From: Blastococcus sp. CT_GayMR16
GTDB taxonomy: Bacteria > Actinomycetota > Actinomycetes > Mycobacteriales > Geodermatophilaceae
Assembly (NCBI RefSeq): GCF_004570875.1
Contig: NZ_SPQK01000003.1
Span: 1 to 64,000 of the forward strand
Length of the DNA stretch: 64,000 nt
Reading direction: 5' to 3'
Shown here piece by piece: positions 55,545 to 64,000 of this stretch. Position 1 is the first letter of the stretch. Every line of letters starts with the position of its first letter. The notes under the pieces were generated by a model. The model saw only the letters and a list, made by a program, of their open reading frames with translations, was not told the origin of the DNA and did no database searches. Both the position numbers and the translations under genes were made by a program.

Positions 55545-56014
55545 CTGCCCGTCTGATGGAGGAGATCACCGGTTTGGCTGCGCGCTATACAAACATTCCG
55601 TGACGCTTCCGTGACCGGGCGTGCGGCGCGTCGTCCGGGACACGCCGTGCGACGTGCCTCACAGACCTCCCCAGTCCCACGCGTTACTCTCATCGATGTC
55701 ATTCGCACACGGCCGCGGGAGAGCGATCTGCCGGGGCTGTGAGGCCGCCCACGGTCGCCCGCACGGACGAGGGGCCGTGCACCCGGTCGAGTGGCCGAAT
55801 TGTTTCGCGCGCCCCGCGCCGGGGCATGCTCTACCTCCGGCGTGAAACCACCGCGCCCCTTCCGTGCCTATCGATCGCACAACGGACGGGCGCCACGGCG
55901 CCGGAACCATTGCGCGGAACCGCGCGACACACGTGTACTGCTGGTGAGCGTCGGCCCGGAACTGGGACGACCGCGATGAGCCGTGCCCACAGACGTTAGA
56001 GACGGAGGGATGCG
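55545..56014. other. Intergenic region upstream of the polyol operon
   Basis: The 470 bp contain no convincing gene. They separate divergent transcription units, and probably carry promoters for both the M23 peptidase and the polyol operon. A short TCCGTGACGCTTCCGTGACC direct repeat lies near 55597. Confidence 0.4.
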
Positions 56015-57631
56015 TTGACCCAGGCAGACATCTTCCGCCCCCTCCCCCTGGGCTCCGGACTCCCCAGCGCGGGAGCCATTCCCCCCGAGATCGGGCTGCC
56101 CGAGCTGCCGAACGTCGCCGCCTCCCACACCGGCATCCGCCCGCTCCGGGACGAGACGCTGGAGCACCACGGCCAGCAGTTGCTCGTACCGACCTACGAC
56201 CGGGCCGCGCTCACTCCGGCCGTCGTCCACTTCAGCGTGGGCGGCTTCCACCGCTCCCACCAGCTCCTGTACTTCGACGAGCTCGCCGAGCGACGGCTCA
56301 GCACCGGCTGGGGAGTCGTCGGCGTGGGGCTGCACAGCCGCACCATGAAGGACGCCCTCGCCCCCCAGGACCACCTCTACACCGTCGTCGAGCGCAGCCC
56401 CGACGGCGAACGGGCGCGCGTCGTGGGCGTGATGGTCGACTACCACTACGCACCCGATGAGCCCTCGACCGTGCTCAACGTCCTCACCGACGAGCGCACC
56501 CGCATGGTCTCGCTGACCATCACCGGCGGCGGGTACCGGCTGGACCCGCAGACCGACGCGTTCGACGCCGACGACATCGACGTCCGCTGGGACCTCGCGC
56601 ACCCGCACTCCCCGCGGACCGTCTTCGGCTTCGTCGTCGAGGCCCTGGACCGACGCCGCCGCGCCGGGCTGCCCGCCTTCACGGTCGTGTCCTGCGACAA
56701 CATGCATCGCAACGGCGACGCGGCGAGGGCCGCGATCGTGGGCTTCGCCCGGCTGCGCGACGAGGTGCTGGCCCGCTGGATCGCCGACCGCGTGGCCTTC
56801 CCGAGCAGCATGGTCGACCGGATCACGCCGCACACGACGCCCGACCAGCGCGAGGCCGTGGCACAGCGGTACGGCGTCGACGACCGGTGGCCGGTCATCA
56901 CCGAGCCCTTCTCCCAGTGGTTCATCGAGGACACCTTCTGCAACGGGCGCCCGCCGTTGGAGCACGTCGGTGTGCGCTTCGTGGACGACGTCGCCCGGTA
57001 CGAGCTGATGAAGACCCGGCTGCTCAACGCCAGCCACTGCGCGCTGGGGTACCTCGGCTCCCTCGCCGGCTACGCCAGCATCGACCGCGTCATGGCCGAC
57101 CCGGACCTGGCCGAGTACGTCACCCAGCTGATGGACGTCGAGGTGACGCCGCTGCTGCCGCCGCCGGACGGCATCGACCTCGTCGAGTACAAGCGAACCC
57201 TGCTCCAGCGGTTCGCCAACCCGGCCATCGCCGACCACCTCTCGCGGCTCTGCCGGCGCGGCTCGACCAAGATGCCCCACCACCTGCTGCCGTCGTTGCG
57301 GCAGGCGGTGGCCGAGGGCCGGCCGCACGGACTGCTCACGCTGGCCGTCGCCGCCTGGTTCCGCTACCTCCAGAGCACCGACGCCGCAGGTCGGCCGATT
57401 CCCGTCGACGACCCGCGCGCCGACGCCCTGCAGGCCCTGGCCCGATCCGGACGAACCGACCCGAGGCCGCTGCTCGCCGAGCGGTCGATCTTCGGCGACC
57501 TCGGCGACTGCCTCGGCTTCGTGGCCGAACTCCGCTCGGCGCTCGAGGGGCTGGAACGCGACGGCCTCCGGGAAACGCTCGCGGCAGCCGTCCTGCGCAC
57601 CCGGAGACTGCGCCAGGAGCCGACGCCGTGA
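56015..57631 (+). CDS. Mannitol/polyol dehydrogenase (long-chain MtlD family)
   Basis: The 538-residue protein has the long-chain mannitol dehydrogenase pattern: VHFSVGGFHRSHQLLYFDEL (nucleotide binding), VVSCDNMHRNGD, TEPFSQWFIED, and the catalytic KTRLLNASHCALGYLGSL (Lys, Asn, His). The start is TTG 56015, six bases after GGAGGG. It interconverts a polyol and a keto sugar with NAD(P). As first gene of a cell-wall-polymer-like operon it may make the polyol building block. Confidence 0.9.
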   Translation: MTQADIFRPLPLGSGLPSAGAIPPEIGLPELPNVAASHTGIRPLRDETLEHHGQQLLVPTYDRAALTPAVVHFSVGGFHRSHQLLYFDELAERRLSTGWGVVGVGLHSRTMKDALAPQDHLYTVVERSPDGERARVVGVMVDYHYAPDEPSTVLNVLTDERTRMVSLTITGGGYRLDPQTDAFDADDIDVRWDLAHPHSPRTVFGFVVEALDRRRRAGLPAFTVVSCDNMHRNGDAARAAIVGFARLRDEVLARWIADRVAFPSSMVDRITPHTTPDQREAVAQRYGVDDRWPVITEPFSQWFIEDTFCNGRPPLEHVGVRFVDDVARYELMKTRLLNASHCALGYLGSLAGYASIDRVMADPDLAEYVTQLMDVEVTPLLPPPDGIDLVEYKRTLLQRFANPAIADHLSRLCRRGSTKMPHHLLPSLRQAVAEGRPHGLLTLAVAAWFRYLQSTDAAGRPIPVDDPRADALQALARSGRTDPRPLLAERSIFGDLGDCLGFVAELRSALEGLERDGLRETLAAAVLRTRRLRQEPTP

Positions 57632-57660
57632 CCGACCCCGCACCGAGAGGAGCCCGACCC

Positions 57661-58446
57661 GTGCCGACCGACCCGACGCCGCTCCTCGAGCGGGTGCAGA
57701 TCCTGCTCTGCGACGCCGACGGCAACCTGTTCCCCTCCGAGGAGCCGGCCTTCGACGCCTCCGTCGAGGTGACCAACGCCTTCCTGGCCGAGATCGGCAG
57801 CGACCGTCGCTTCACCGCGGACGAGCTCCGCCATGAAGCGACGGGCATGAACTTCCGGACGACGGCCCTGCGCCTGACCGCCGCCGAGGGGGTCACCGAC
57901 ATCGACGTGGACCCCTGGGTCGCCGAGGAGAAGCGGGCGGTCACCGCCCACCTCGGGCACACGCTGCGGCCACATCTCCCCACGTCGGCGGCGTTGACCG
58001 ACCTCGCCGCCGTCCTGCCGCTCGCCGCCGTGAGCTCCAGCGCACTCGCGCGCCTGGCTGCGTGCTTCACGGCCACCGGCCTCGACGACCTGATCCCGCC
58101 CGCCCGCCGGTACAGCGCCGAGGACTCGCTGCCGACGCCCACGAGCAAGCCCGACCCGGCCGTCTATCTGCACGCCTGCGCCCAGCTCGGCATCGCACCC
58201 GAGGCGGGTCTGGCGGTCGAGGACGCCGTGGCCGGCGTGCGGTCCGCGGTCGCCGCAGGCTGCCCCACGATCGGCAACCTGCTCTTCGTGCTCCCCGACG
58301 AGCGTGCCGACCGCGCCGAGGCGCTCCGGGCCGCCGGTGCGCTCGCCGTCGTCAGCTCCTGGCAGGAACTGGCCGATCTGCTGCTGCCGGTGCTCGCCCG
58401 CCGCGGTTCGGCGGCCGACGACCTCGTGACCGGAGCGGCCCGATGA
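57661..58446 (+). CDS. HAD-superfamily phosphatase/phosphatase-like protein
   Basis: The 261-residue protein has motif I LLCDADGNLFPSE (DxD), motif II AAVSSSALARL, motif III PTSKPDPAVY (Lys) and motif IV LAVEDAVAGVRSAV. These are the features of the beta-phosphoglucomutase/phosphatase subfamily. GTG 57661 follows AGAGGAG; GTG 57628, overlapping the previous stop by 4 bp, is an alternative. It probably dephosphorylates a sugar or polyol phosphate in the same route. Confidence 0.87.
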   Translation: MPTDPTPLLERVQILLCDADGNLFPSEEPAFDASVEVTNAFLAEIGSDRRFTADELRHEATGMNFRTTALRLTAAEGVTDIDVDPWVAEEKRAVTAHLGHTLRPHLPTSAALTDLAAVLPLAAVSSSALARLAACFTATGLDDLIPPARRYSAEDSLPTPTSKPDPAVYLHACAQLGIAPEAGLAVEDAVAGVRSAVAAGCPTIGNLLFVLPDERADRAEALRAAGALAVVSSWQELADLLLPVLARRGSAADDLVTGAAR

Positions 58447-59558
58447 ACCTCGTCTTCACCGCGTTCCGCGGCCACTTCTCCGACAGCCCGCGGGCGATCT
58501 ACGAGGCCCTGCTCGAGCGGGGCCTCGACGCGGACGTCACCTGGCTGTCGGCACCGCACACCCAGGCGACGTTCCCCGACGGCGTCAGCACCGCGGAGTT
58601 CGGCACCCCCGCGTCCGTCGCCGCGCTCGAGGCCGCCGACGTCGTCGTCTCCAACGACCACATCCCGCTCGACTGGGAGAAGCGGCCCGGCGCGACCTAC
58701 CTGCAGACCTGGCACGGGACGCCGCTGAAGCGGATCCACAACGACGTCCTCTGGGCGCCCGAAGGCCGCTTGGCCTACCTGGAGCACGACATCGCGCGCT
58801 GGGATCTGGTGCTGTCCCCCAACGCCGCCAGCACCGAGCGGCTGCGCCGGGCGTTCGGGTTCAGCGGCCCGATCCACGAGACGGGACTCCCCCGCAACGA
58901 CCTGCTGAGCTCGCCGCGCGCGGGCGAGGTCCGGGCCGCCGTCCGCGCCGAGCTCGGTATCGGCGACGACCAGAAGGTCGTGCTCTACACGCCGACCTGG
59001 CGCGACGACCTGGTGTTCCAGAAGACCGGACCCCAGGACTTCGAGTTCCCGATCGACCTCGACGACTTCGCCGCGCGGCTGGGCGAGGACCACGTGCTGC
59101 TGCTCCGGCTGCACAACATGGTCATGGACCGGCTGGAGATTCCCGAGGGATCGCCGGTGCGCGACGTCTGCGGCTATCCGGACATCCGCGACCTCTACCT
59201 GGCTGCGGACCTGCTGGTCACCGACTACTCCTCGACGATGTTCGACTTCGCCATCACCGGCAAGCCGATCGTCTTCTTCACCTACGACCTGGACTACTTC
59301 CGGGACGAGTTGCGCGGCTTCTACTTCGACCTCGCCGAGGCCGCCCCGACGCCCCTGCTGCGCACCAGCAAGGAACTCGTCGACGCCATCACGGACATCG
59401 ATGCGATCGCCGCGGAAAGCGCGGAGGACTACGCCCGTTTCCGGGAGACTTTCACCCATCTCGAGGACGGCGCAGCCACCCAGCGCGTCCTCGACCTGCT
59501 CTTCCCCACCACCCCCACCGAAGACCCCGAGGGAGATGAGAACCATGCGGACCTCTGA
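58443..59558 (+). CDS. CDP-glycerol glycerophosphotransferase family (TagB/TagF-like)
   Basis: The 371-residue protein has TagF-type features: QTWHGTPLKRIHND, VLYTPTWRDD, LLLRLHNMV, and DLLVTDYSSTMFDFAITGKP with IVFFTYDLD. It transfers a polyol phosphate from a CDP donor to a growing cell-wall polymer. It lacks an N-terminal glycosyltransferase domain. The ATG overlaps the HAD gene stop (ATGA), so they are coupled. Confidence 0.9.
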   Translation: MNLVFTAFRGHFSDSPRAIYEALLERGLDADVTWLSAPHTQATFPDGVSTAEFGTPASVAALEAADVVVSNDHIPLDWEKRPGATYLQTWHGTPLKRIHNDVLWAPEGRLAYLEHDIARWDLVLSPNAASTERLRRAFGFSGPIHETGLPRNDLLSSPRAGEVRAAVRAELGIGDDQKVVLYTPTWRDDLVFQKTGPQDFEFPIDLDDFAARLGEDHVLLLRLHNMVMDRLEIPEGSPVRDVCGYPDIRDLYLAADLLVTDYSSTMFDFAITGKPIVFFTYDLDYFRDELRGFYFDLAEAAPTPLLRTSKELVDAITDIDAIAAESAEDYARFRETFTHLEDGAATQRVLDLLFPTTPTEDPEGDENHADL

Positions 59559-60375
59559 TCGAGTTCTGAACAACGTCCTGCGGGGTCGCTCCCCCTCCTC
59601 GGCCCACCCGCCGAGGCTCCGGACGGCGACCCCACCCATGGAGGTCGTCATCCTCGCTGCGGGCATGGGCACCCGGCTGGGTCGCGACCACCCCAAGCCG
59701 CTCACCCCGCTGAACGACGGGCAGAGCATCCTCCAGCGTCAGCTCGACGGCCTGCGGTCGGTGCTCGGGAACGACGTCCCGATCACCGTCGTCGTCGGCT
59801 TCCGCTGCGAGATGATCATGCAGGCCGCACCCGACCTGACGTTCGTCTACAACCCCGACTTCGCGACGACAAACACCTGCAAGAGCCTGTTGCGCGGGCT
59901 CCGGTCCTCTCGCGACGGCGGCGTCCTCTGGCTCAACGGGGACGTGGTGTTCGACCCGGCCGTCGTGGATCTCGCGCTGCCGCTCGTGCACGCAGACCAG
60001 AGCTTCGTCTGCGTCGACACGAACACGGTCGCCGACGAAGAGGTCAAGTACACCCTCGACCCCGACGGCTACGTCGCCGAGCTGTCCAAGACCGTGGTGG
60101 GCGGGCTGGGCGAGGCCGTCGGCATCAACTACGTCTCCGCCGCCGACAAGGCCACGCTGATCGACAACCTCGACGCCTGCGACGTCACCGACTACTTCGA
60201 GCGGGGCATGGAGACCGCCATCGAGCGGCAGGGACTGCGCTTCCGGCCGCTCGACATCTCCCAGTTCGCCGCCGTCGAGGTCGACTTCGAGACCGACCTC
60301 CACCGGGCGAACACGCTGCTGCCCGGCACCCGCGGACACGTCTCCGATCTGGCCGAGGTCGCCGAGGTCGGCTGA
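59545..60375 (+). CDS. Sugar/polyol-phosphate nucleotidyltransferase (LicC-like)
   Basis: The 276-residue protein has MEVVILAAGMGTRLGRDHPK (nucleotide binding), PLTPLNDGQSILQRQL, GGVLWLNGDVVFD (metal Asp) and VEVDFETDLHRAN near the end, matching MobA/LicC-type cytidylyl- or nucleotidyltransferases. ATG 59545 is chosen (GGGAG upstream); ATG 59638 would remove a 31-residue leader that has no homology. It overlaps the polymerase gene by 14 bp. It probably makes the CDP-activated polyol used by that polymerase. Confidence 0.87.
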   Translation: MRTSDRVLNNVLRGRSPSSAHPPRLRTATPPMEVVILAAGMGTRLGRDHPKPLTPLNDGQSILQRQLDGLRSVLGNDVPITVVVGFRCEMIMQAAPDLTFVYNPDFATTNTCKSLLRGLRSSRDGGVLWLNGDVVFDPAVVDLALPLVHADQSFVCVDTNTVADEEVKYTLDPDGYVAELSKTVVGGLGEAVGINYVSAADKATLIDNLDACDVTDYFERGMETAIERQGLRFRPLDISQFAAVEVDFETDLHRANTLLPGTRGHVSDLAEVAEVG

Positions 60376-60379
60376 CCCG

Positions 60380-61456
60380 TCAGGCGGCCGGAACGGGCCG
60401 GCCGGCGTCCGCCCCCTCGGGCGGCACGTCGGCCTCCCGGAACCGGCGGACGGCGGCGATCCCGGCGACCACGAACCCGGCGCCCAGCGCCAGCAGCAGC
60501 GCCACGGCCACCCGGCCGACCTCCGGCGGCCCGTTGGACAGCACGTTCGCCGACCACAGGACGTCGACGTCGGGCAGCCCCTGCACCAGCAGCAGCCAGC
60601 CCAGGACGACGGCGAACAGACCGGTCATCGCGCCGCGCCCGCGCCGGGACGCCCGGAAGCCCAGGACGGCCACGACCGCGGCGGTGAGCGCCGGCAGCAG
60701 GGCCGAGAGGATCGCCCCGGTGTGGGAGGAGATGCTGACGGCCGGAACCGGCGTCGCCCCGGCGTGCCACAGCGCCGCAGCCGCCCCGACGAGCAGCAGC
60801 GCCCCCAGCGGGCGGGCCGACCCGGCCAGCACGCCGGCCGCCGCCGCGATCAGCGCCAGCGCCGCATAGAGCGGCCACACCAGCCACGGCGACGGCGGCG
60901 GGGTCCAGGTGAGCACCCCGGCCACCTCGGCCGGGCTGTCTCCGTAGCGCAGCGGCACCGTCCACTCGAAGACGGTGTGGCTGCGGCTGGGATCGGCGGC
61001 CACCACCGGCGGCAGCTGGCCCTGGCTCATCCAGTGCGTCCGGTGGTCGTGCCAGACGTAGTGCGGCTCGGTGGACAGCTGCACCCAGTCCGGGTCGGCC
61101 CGGGGGTCGACGTCCCCGGGAAGCGGAACGCGGGCGTACCGGTCGAGGTTGATGTAGGTCGCCGGACTGCGGGCGTTGCGCCAGACGCCGTCCGGGCCGA
61201 TCCGCAGGTACGGCTCGTCCTCGTAGCCGGGCACCGTGACCTCGGTGTCACTCGAGTTGACCAGCTCGAACTCGTCCCCGAACTGCAGGATCCGGACCGT
61301 CACGCCGGGCAGGTCAGGGCTGACCGAGGTGACCCGGCCGTCGAAGTCGCTGCCTGCCGCCCCACCACCGACGTGCGCCGACGCCGGTCCGGCGAGCGCG
61401 ACGCTCGCGAGTGTGGCCAGCGCGACCACCAGCAGCCGCGCTGCCACCCGTCTCAC
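60380..61456 (-). CDS. Exported membrane protein of the copper operon
   Basis: The 358-residue protein starts with a signal peptide (LLVVALATLASVALAGPASA) ending at AHVGG. An extracytoplasmic beta domain follows (about 30-185, with VWHDHRTHWMSQGQ), and then five or six helices. The start is GTG 61456, overlapping the SCO stop by 4 bp. The His-rich HDHRTH stretch fits metal handling. The family is uncharacterised but commonly ends copC-ycnI-sco operons. Confidence 0.75.
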   Translation of the reverse strand: MRRVAARLLVVALATLASVALAGPASAHVGGGAAGSDFDGRVTSVSPDLPGVTVRILQFGDEFELVNSSDTEVTVPGYEDEPYLRIGPDGVWRNARSPATYINLDRYARVPLPGDVDPRADPDWVQLSTEPHYVWHDHRTHWMSQGQLPPVVAADPSRSHTVFEWTVPLRYGDSPAEVAGVLTWTPPPSPWLVWPLYAALALIAAAAGVLAGSARPLGALLLVGAAAALWHAGATPVPAVSISSHTGAILSALLPALTAAVVAVLGFRASRRGRGAMTGLFAVVLGWLLLVQGLPDVDVLWSANVLSNGPPEVGRVAVALLLALGAGFVVAGIAAVRRFREADVPPEGADAGRPVPAA

Positions 61457-62130
61457 GCCGCGCCCGCCACCAGGCGCAGGTCGTCGGCGATGTCTCGCGA
61501 GGTGTTGGCCGCGTCGAAGGCGACGTGGGCCTCGTCGTCCGTTCCGTACAGCAGCAGTAACGACGAGTGCAGCCGCCCCTCCTCCTCGGCCAGCGGCACA
61601 CCGGTCGACAGCTGCGCCTGGTCGATCGCCTCCTGGTCGCCGGTCAGTCCGATGAACCGCTGTGGGAGGTCCGCGTCGAAGCGGGCCAGGTACTCCCCGA
61701 GCACCCCGGGGCTGTCGGTCTTCGGGTCCGTTGTCACGAAGACGACCTGCAGCTGCTCGACCAGCGCCGCGTCCAGGCCGCGCAGGGCCACCGCGACGTC
61801 GGCCATCGTCGTCGGGCACACGTCCGGGCAGTTCGTGTAGCCGAAGAACAGCAGGGTCGGCCGGCCCGACGTGGCGGCCGTGAAGTCGAAGGACGCGCCG
61901 GCGGTGTCGGTGAGCGTGAAGGAGGGCCGGCGGTAGGGCTCGGCCAGGTCCAGGCCGGCATAGACGTCCTCCGGTCCCTCGACCGTGGCCGGCCCGGAGC
62001 TCGCGGAGTGGTCGTGGCCGGCGTCGGCCCCGGGGGTCGCCGTCCCGCAGGCCGACACAGCCAGGCCCGAGGCGAGCAGCAGCGCCGCCAGGGCCTGGCG
62101 CCTACGGCGGCTAAGGACGGCGGAGCTCAC
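61453..62130 (-). CDS. SCO1/SenC copper chaperone lipoprotein
   Basis: The 225-residue protein has a lipobox (GLAVSACGTA), a His-containing linker, and the thioredoxin-like SCO domain with FFGYTNCPDVCPTTM (CxxxC) and the distal His in GRLHSSLLLLYG. It delivers copper to cytochrome oxidase or serves as a thiol redox protein. It is coupled by 4-bp overlaps to ycnI upstream and the membrane protein downstream. Confidence 0.93.
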   Translation of the reverse strand: MSSAVLSRRRRQALAALLLASGLAVSACGTATPGADAGHDHSASSGPATVEGPEDVYAGLDLAEPYRRPSFTLTDTAGASFDFTAATSGRPTLLFFGYTNCPDVCPTTMADVAVALRGLDAALVEQLQVVFVTTDPKTDSPGVLGEYLARFDADLPQRFIGLTGDQEAIDQAQLSTGVPLAEEEGRLHSSLLLLYGTDDEAHVAFDAANTSRDIADDLRLVAGAA

Positions 62131-62867
62131 GAGGACACGGTACGTCGGCCCGCCCGCAACCCGAGGACGACGCCGCCGATCGCCGCGAGCAGCGCGAGGA
62201 TCGAGAGGAACAGCGCGAGGCCTGCGGGCGCGTTCGACACGTCGTCCCCGTGCGAGTGCACGGACGCCTCGTCCGTGGCGGCGGCGGTCGGGGTCGCGGC
62301 CGCGGGGTCGGCGGCGAGCGAGAGCACGGGGGCCGGGTGCTCCGGCTCCGCCTGGCCGTCGACGGTCGGCTCGATCCAGGCCGACTCGCTACCGTCGCTG
62401 TAGCTCTGCACCACGGGGAAGGCGAGCGAGTCGGCGTCCGGGAACGGGCCGCCGGACAGCGAGAACTCCTGGAACTCCCCCGGCCCGACCCCGCCGCCGG
62501 CGTCCGCGCTGAACTCCACCACCGAGATCGCCTCGGTGATCCGCTGACCGTCGTCGTCGGTGACCGGTGGGTCGAGCTCGCTGCGGGTGGTGGTGGCCGT
62601 CCAGCCGGGCACCGGCTGCGTCCGCAGTGACGCCAGCGGCGTGTCCGTGGGGAACTGGATCCGGATCGTGGTGGTGCTGGCCGTGTCGCTCTCGTTGGGC
62701 ACGCGGAAGGTCAGCTTGCCGAAGCCGCCGGCCGCGGCGTCCGGGGACGAGACGCTGACGTGGGCCGAGGCGAGCCCGTTGGAGGCCGCGACGGCCGTGG
62801 TTGCAGCGAGGACGACCACGGCGAGACGGGCGAGGGGGCGGGGCAAGGACACGGAACTCCTCTTCAT
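62127..62867 (-). CDS. YcnI family copper-binding protein (DUF1775)
   Basis: The 246-residue protein has a signal peptide ending ASAHVSVSS; the exposed His after cleavage is the copper-binding residue in this family. The DUF1775 beta domain follows (FGKLTFRVPNESDT, IQFPTDTPLAS, PVPGWTATT), then a His/Asp linker and a C-terminal anchor helix. ATG 62867 places the signal at the terminus. It overlaps the SCO gene by 4 bp. Confidence 0.92.
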   Translation of the reverse strand: MKRSSVSLPRPLARLAVVVLAATTAVAASNGLASAHVSVSSPDAAAGGFGKLTFRVPNESDTASTTTIRIQFPTDTPLASLRTQPVPGWTATTTRSELDPPVTDDDGQRITEAISVVEFSADAGGGVGPGEFQEFSLSGGPFPDADSLAFPVVQSYSDGSESAWIEPTVDGQAEPEHPAPVLSLAADPAAATPTAAATDEASVHSHGDDVSNAPAGLALFLSILALLAAIGGVVLGLRAGRRTVSS

Positions 62868-62887
62868 CGGGGTGGGACGTGTACCGG

Positions 62888-64000
62888 TCAGCGGACCGGG
62901 AAGTCGGTGCTGGCCGTGGTGGCGGTGAACTCGTCGAGCCGGACGCTGACGGCGAGGGTCCAGGTGCCGGCGCCGGGGATGTCCATCGCGTCGCTCACGT
63001 AGTGACCGGGCCCGGCCGGTGAGAGCTCGACGTCCAGCGGGCCGATCTGCTGACTCGCCTCGGTCAGGCTCACGGTGATGTCGGCCGGCTGCGTGAGCCG
63101 TCCGGTGTCGTCGAACAGGTAGACGTGCAGCGTGTTGCCGCCGGGCCGGGCGGGGTCCACCGACACCTGCACGCTGCCGGACGGGCCGGTGGCGCTCTGC
63201 AGCGGCAGCAGCGCGTCGACCGGCTGGGCGACGGCCGCCCGCGCCGGTGGAAGGCCGACCAGGGTCGCCGACAGCGCGAGGACGGCAGCGGCGACGGCGA
63301 GCTCCACGAGCACCGAACGGCGCAGCGCCGGCACGTGCTCGGCCGCGCTGTCCGACTGCGTCTGCCCCCGCACGTCCGCGGCAGTCTGCACGCTCCCGTT
63401 CGGGTCGGCCGTGGCGGCGAAGGCGTGGGCGGTGAGGCTGCGGCTCCCGCCACGGCGGGAGCGGCGCACCCCCAGCCGCTGCTGCACCCAGACCCGCGAG
63501 ATCCCGGCTGCCGCGAGCACCACGGCGACCAGGACCAGCTTGGCCACGAGCAACCAGCCGTAGGCGGTGACGAAGAGCGCGGTGGGCGACTCGACCTCCC
63601 GGACCGCCTGCACGGTGCCGCTGACGACGAGCGCCGCCACCGCCCCGAACGCGATCCGCGAGTAGCGGGGCACGACGGCGGCGACCTCGCCGGCCGGGAC
63701 CTCCGGCCGGAGCACGGCGAGGAACAGCCCCGCGAGGCCGCCGAGCCAGACGGCCATCGCCGCGACGTGCACCACGGTGACGGCGACGGCGAGCCAGGGC
63801 CACGGGCCGGCGACCGGATGGCCGATCGCGGCCGTGCTGATCACCAGCCCGGCGGCGAGGGCACCGCCGAGCACGACCCGGCCGGCGGACGGCGCAGTGC
63901 CTCGGCGCCAGACCGACAGCAGCACCCCGGCCAGGGCGAGCGCCAGGACGAAGCGGGCCAGGAGCGCCCAGCCGGCGCCCGCCGCTGCCGTGGCGCGCAG
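62888..64000 (-). CDS. CopC/CopD-type copper protein, 5'-truncated by window edge
   Basis: The frame is open to base 64000, so the start and probably a CopC domain lie outside; a GTG at 63925 is internal. The visible 370 residues contain CopD-like helices (HVAAMAVWLGGLAGLF, YSRIAFGAVAALVVSGTVQA, YGWLLVAKLVLVAVVLAAAG). The last part is an extracytoplasmic domain like FixH/YtkA (LHVYLFDDTGRLTQPADITV, YVSDAMDIPGAGTWTL). It is the first visible gene of the copper operon with ycnI 20 bp downstream. Confidence 0.85.
   Translation of the reverse strand: MRATAAAGAGWALLARFVLALALAGVLLSVWRRGTAPSAGRVVLGGALAAGLVISTAAIGHPVAGPWPWLAVAVTVVHVAAMAVWLGGLAGLFLAVLRPEVPAGEVAAVVPRYSRIAFGAVAALVVSGTVQAVREVESPTALFVTAYGWLLVAKLVLVAVVLAAAGISRVWVQQRLGVRRSRRGGSRSLTAHAFAATADPNGSVQTAADVRGQTQSDSAAEHVPALRRSVLVELAVAAAVLALSATLVGLPPARAAVAQPVDALLPLQSATGPSGSVQVSVDPARPGGNTLHVYLFDDTGRLTQPADITVSLTEASQQIGPLDVELSPAGPGHYVSDAMDIPGAGTWTLAVSVRLDEFTATTASTDFPVR

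Overview
The window is GC-rich DNA from a high-GC actinobacterium. GTG and TTG starts, 4-bp ATGA/GTGA gene overlaps, an Rpf-like cell-wall hydrolase, a PknB-type kinase with a PASTA-like domain, and flagellar flbD/motA fit a soil member of the Geodermatophilaceae (Blastococcus, Geodermatophilus or Modestobacter). That family assignment is an inference from gene content and style; no 16S or marker comparison was possible.

Left chromosomal block (1-26.7 kb). It opens with a membrane-protein fragment, a MerR regulator, and a three-gene membrane/cupredoxin-lipoprotein group. Next come orphan flagellar flbD-motA without motB, an aquaporin, a Ser/Thr kinase with a Gly-Asn tail, and gluconate permease plus gluconokinase. 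A CBS protein follows, then a redox/signalling pair: a receiver-flavoprotein fusion lacking redox cysteines, overlapping a cyclic-nucleotide-binding histidine kinase. After these are a nitrilase-fold protein, a class III cyclase/ATPase/TPR giant, an aldo-keto reductase, an Rpf-like protein, and tatB-phoX-tatC-tatA.

Island block (26.87-53.76 kb). The intact tRNA-Ala(GGC) gene sits at 53715-53787 on the minus strand. Three further copies of its 3' end lie to the left at 26870, 32263 and 34607, so several elements appear to have integrated one after another at this tRNA. Island 1 (26.87-32.3 kb) carries a GntR-controlled catabolic cluster (FAH-family hydrolase, alpha/beta hydrolase, amidohydrolase, DUF1636) and ends in the last codons of a lost integrase. 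Island 2 (32.3-34.6 kb) holds one secreted protein. Island 3 (34.6-53.76 kb) has a zinc-ribbon protein, an excisionase and an apparently intact tyrosine integrase, with matching arm-type repeats near both ends. Its cargo is more A+T-rich and mosaic: a DUF4365 nuclease-like protein, a broken TIR gene, a DUF3800 protein followed by a strongly folded 105-nt element, a repeat protein, a frameshifted IS110-family transposase, a 3' fragment of tRNA-Gly(TCC), an epoxide-hydrolase-like protein, an acyl-ACP-desaturase-like diiron protein with a membrane partner, and a large zinc-hook AAA ATPase. The mix suggests a decaying defence island.

Right chromosomal block (53.8-64 kb). A VOC protein and AraC regulator, and an M23 peptidase, come first. 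A tightly coupled operon follows (polyol dehydrogenase, HAD phosphatase, CDP-glycerol-type polymerase, nucleotidyltransferase) that looks like a polyol-phosphate cell-wall polymer pathway. Last is a translationally coupled copper operon: CopC/CopD fusion, YcnI, SCO1, and a membrane protein.
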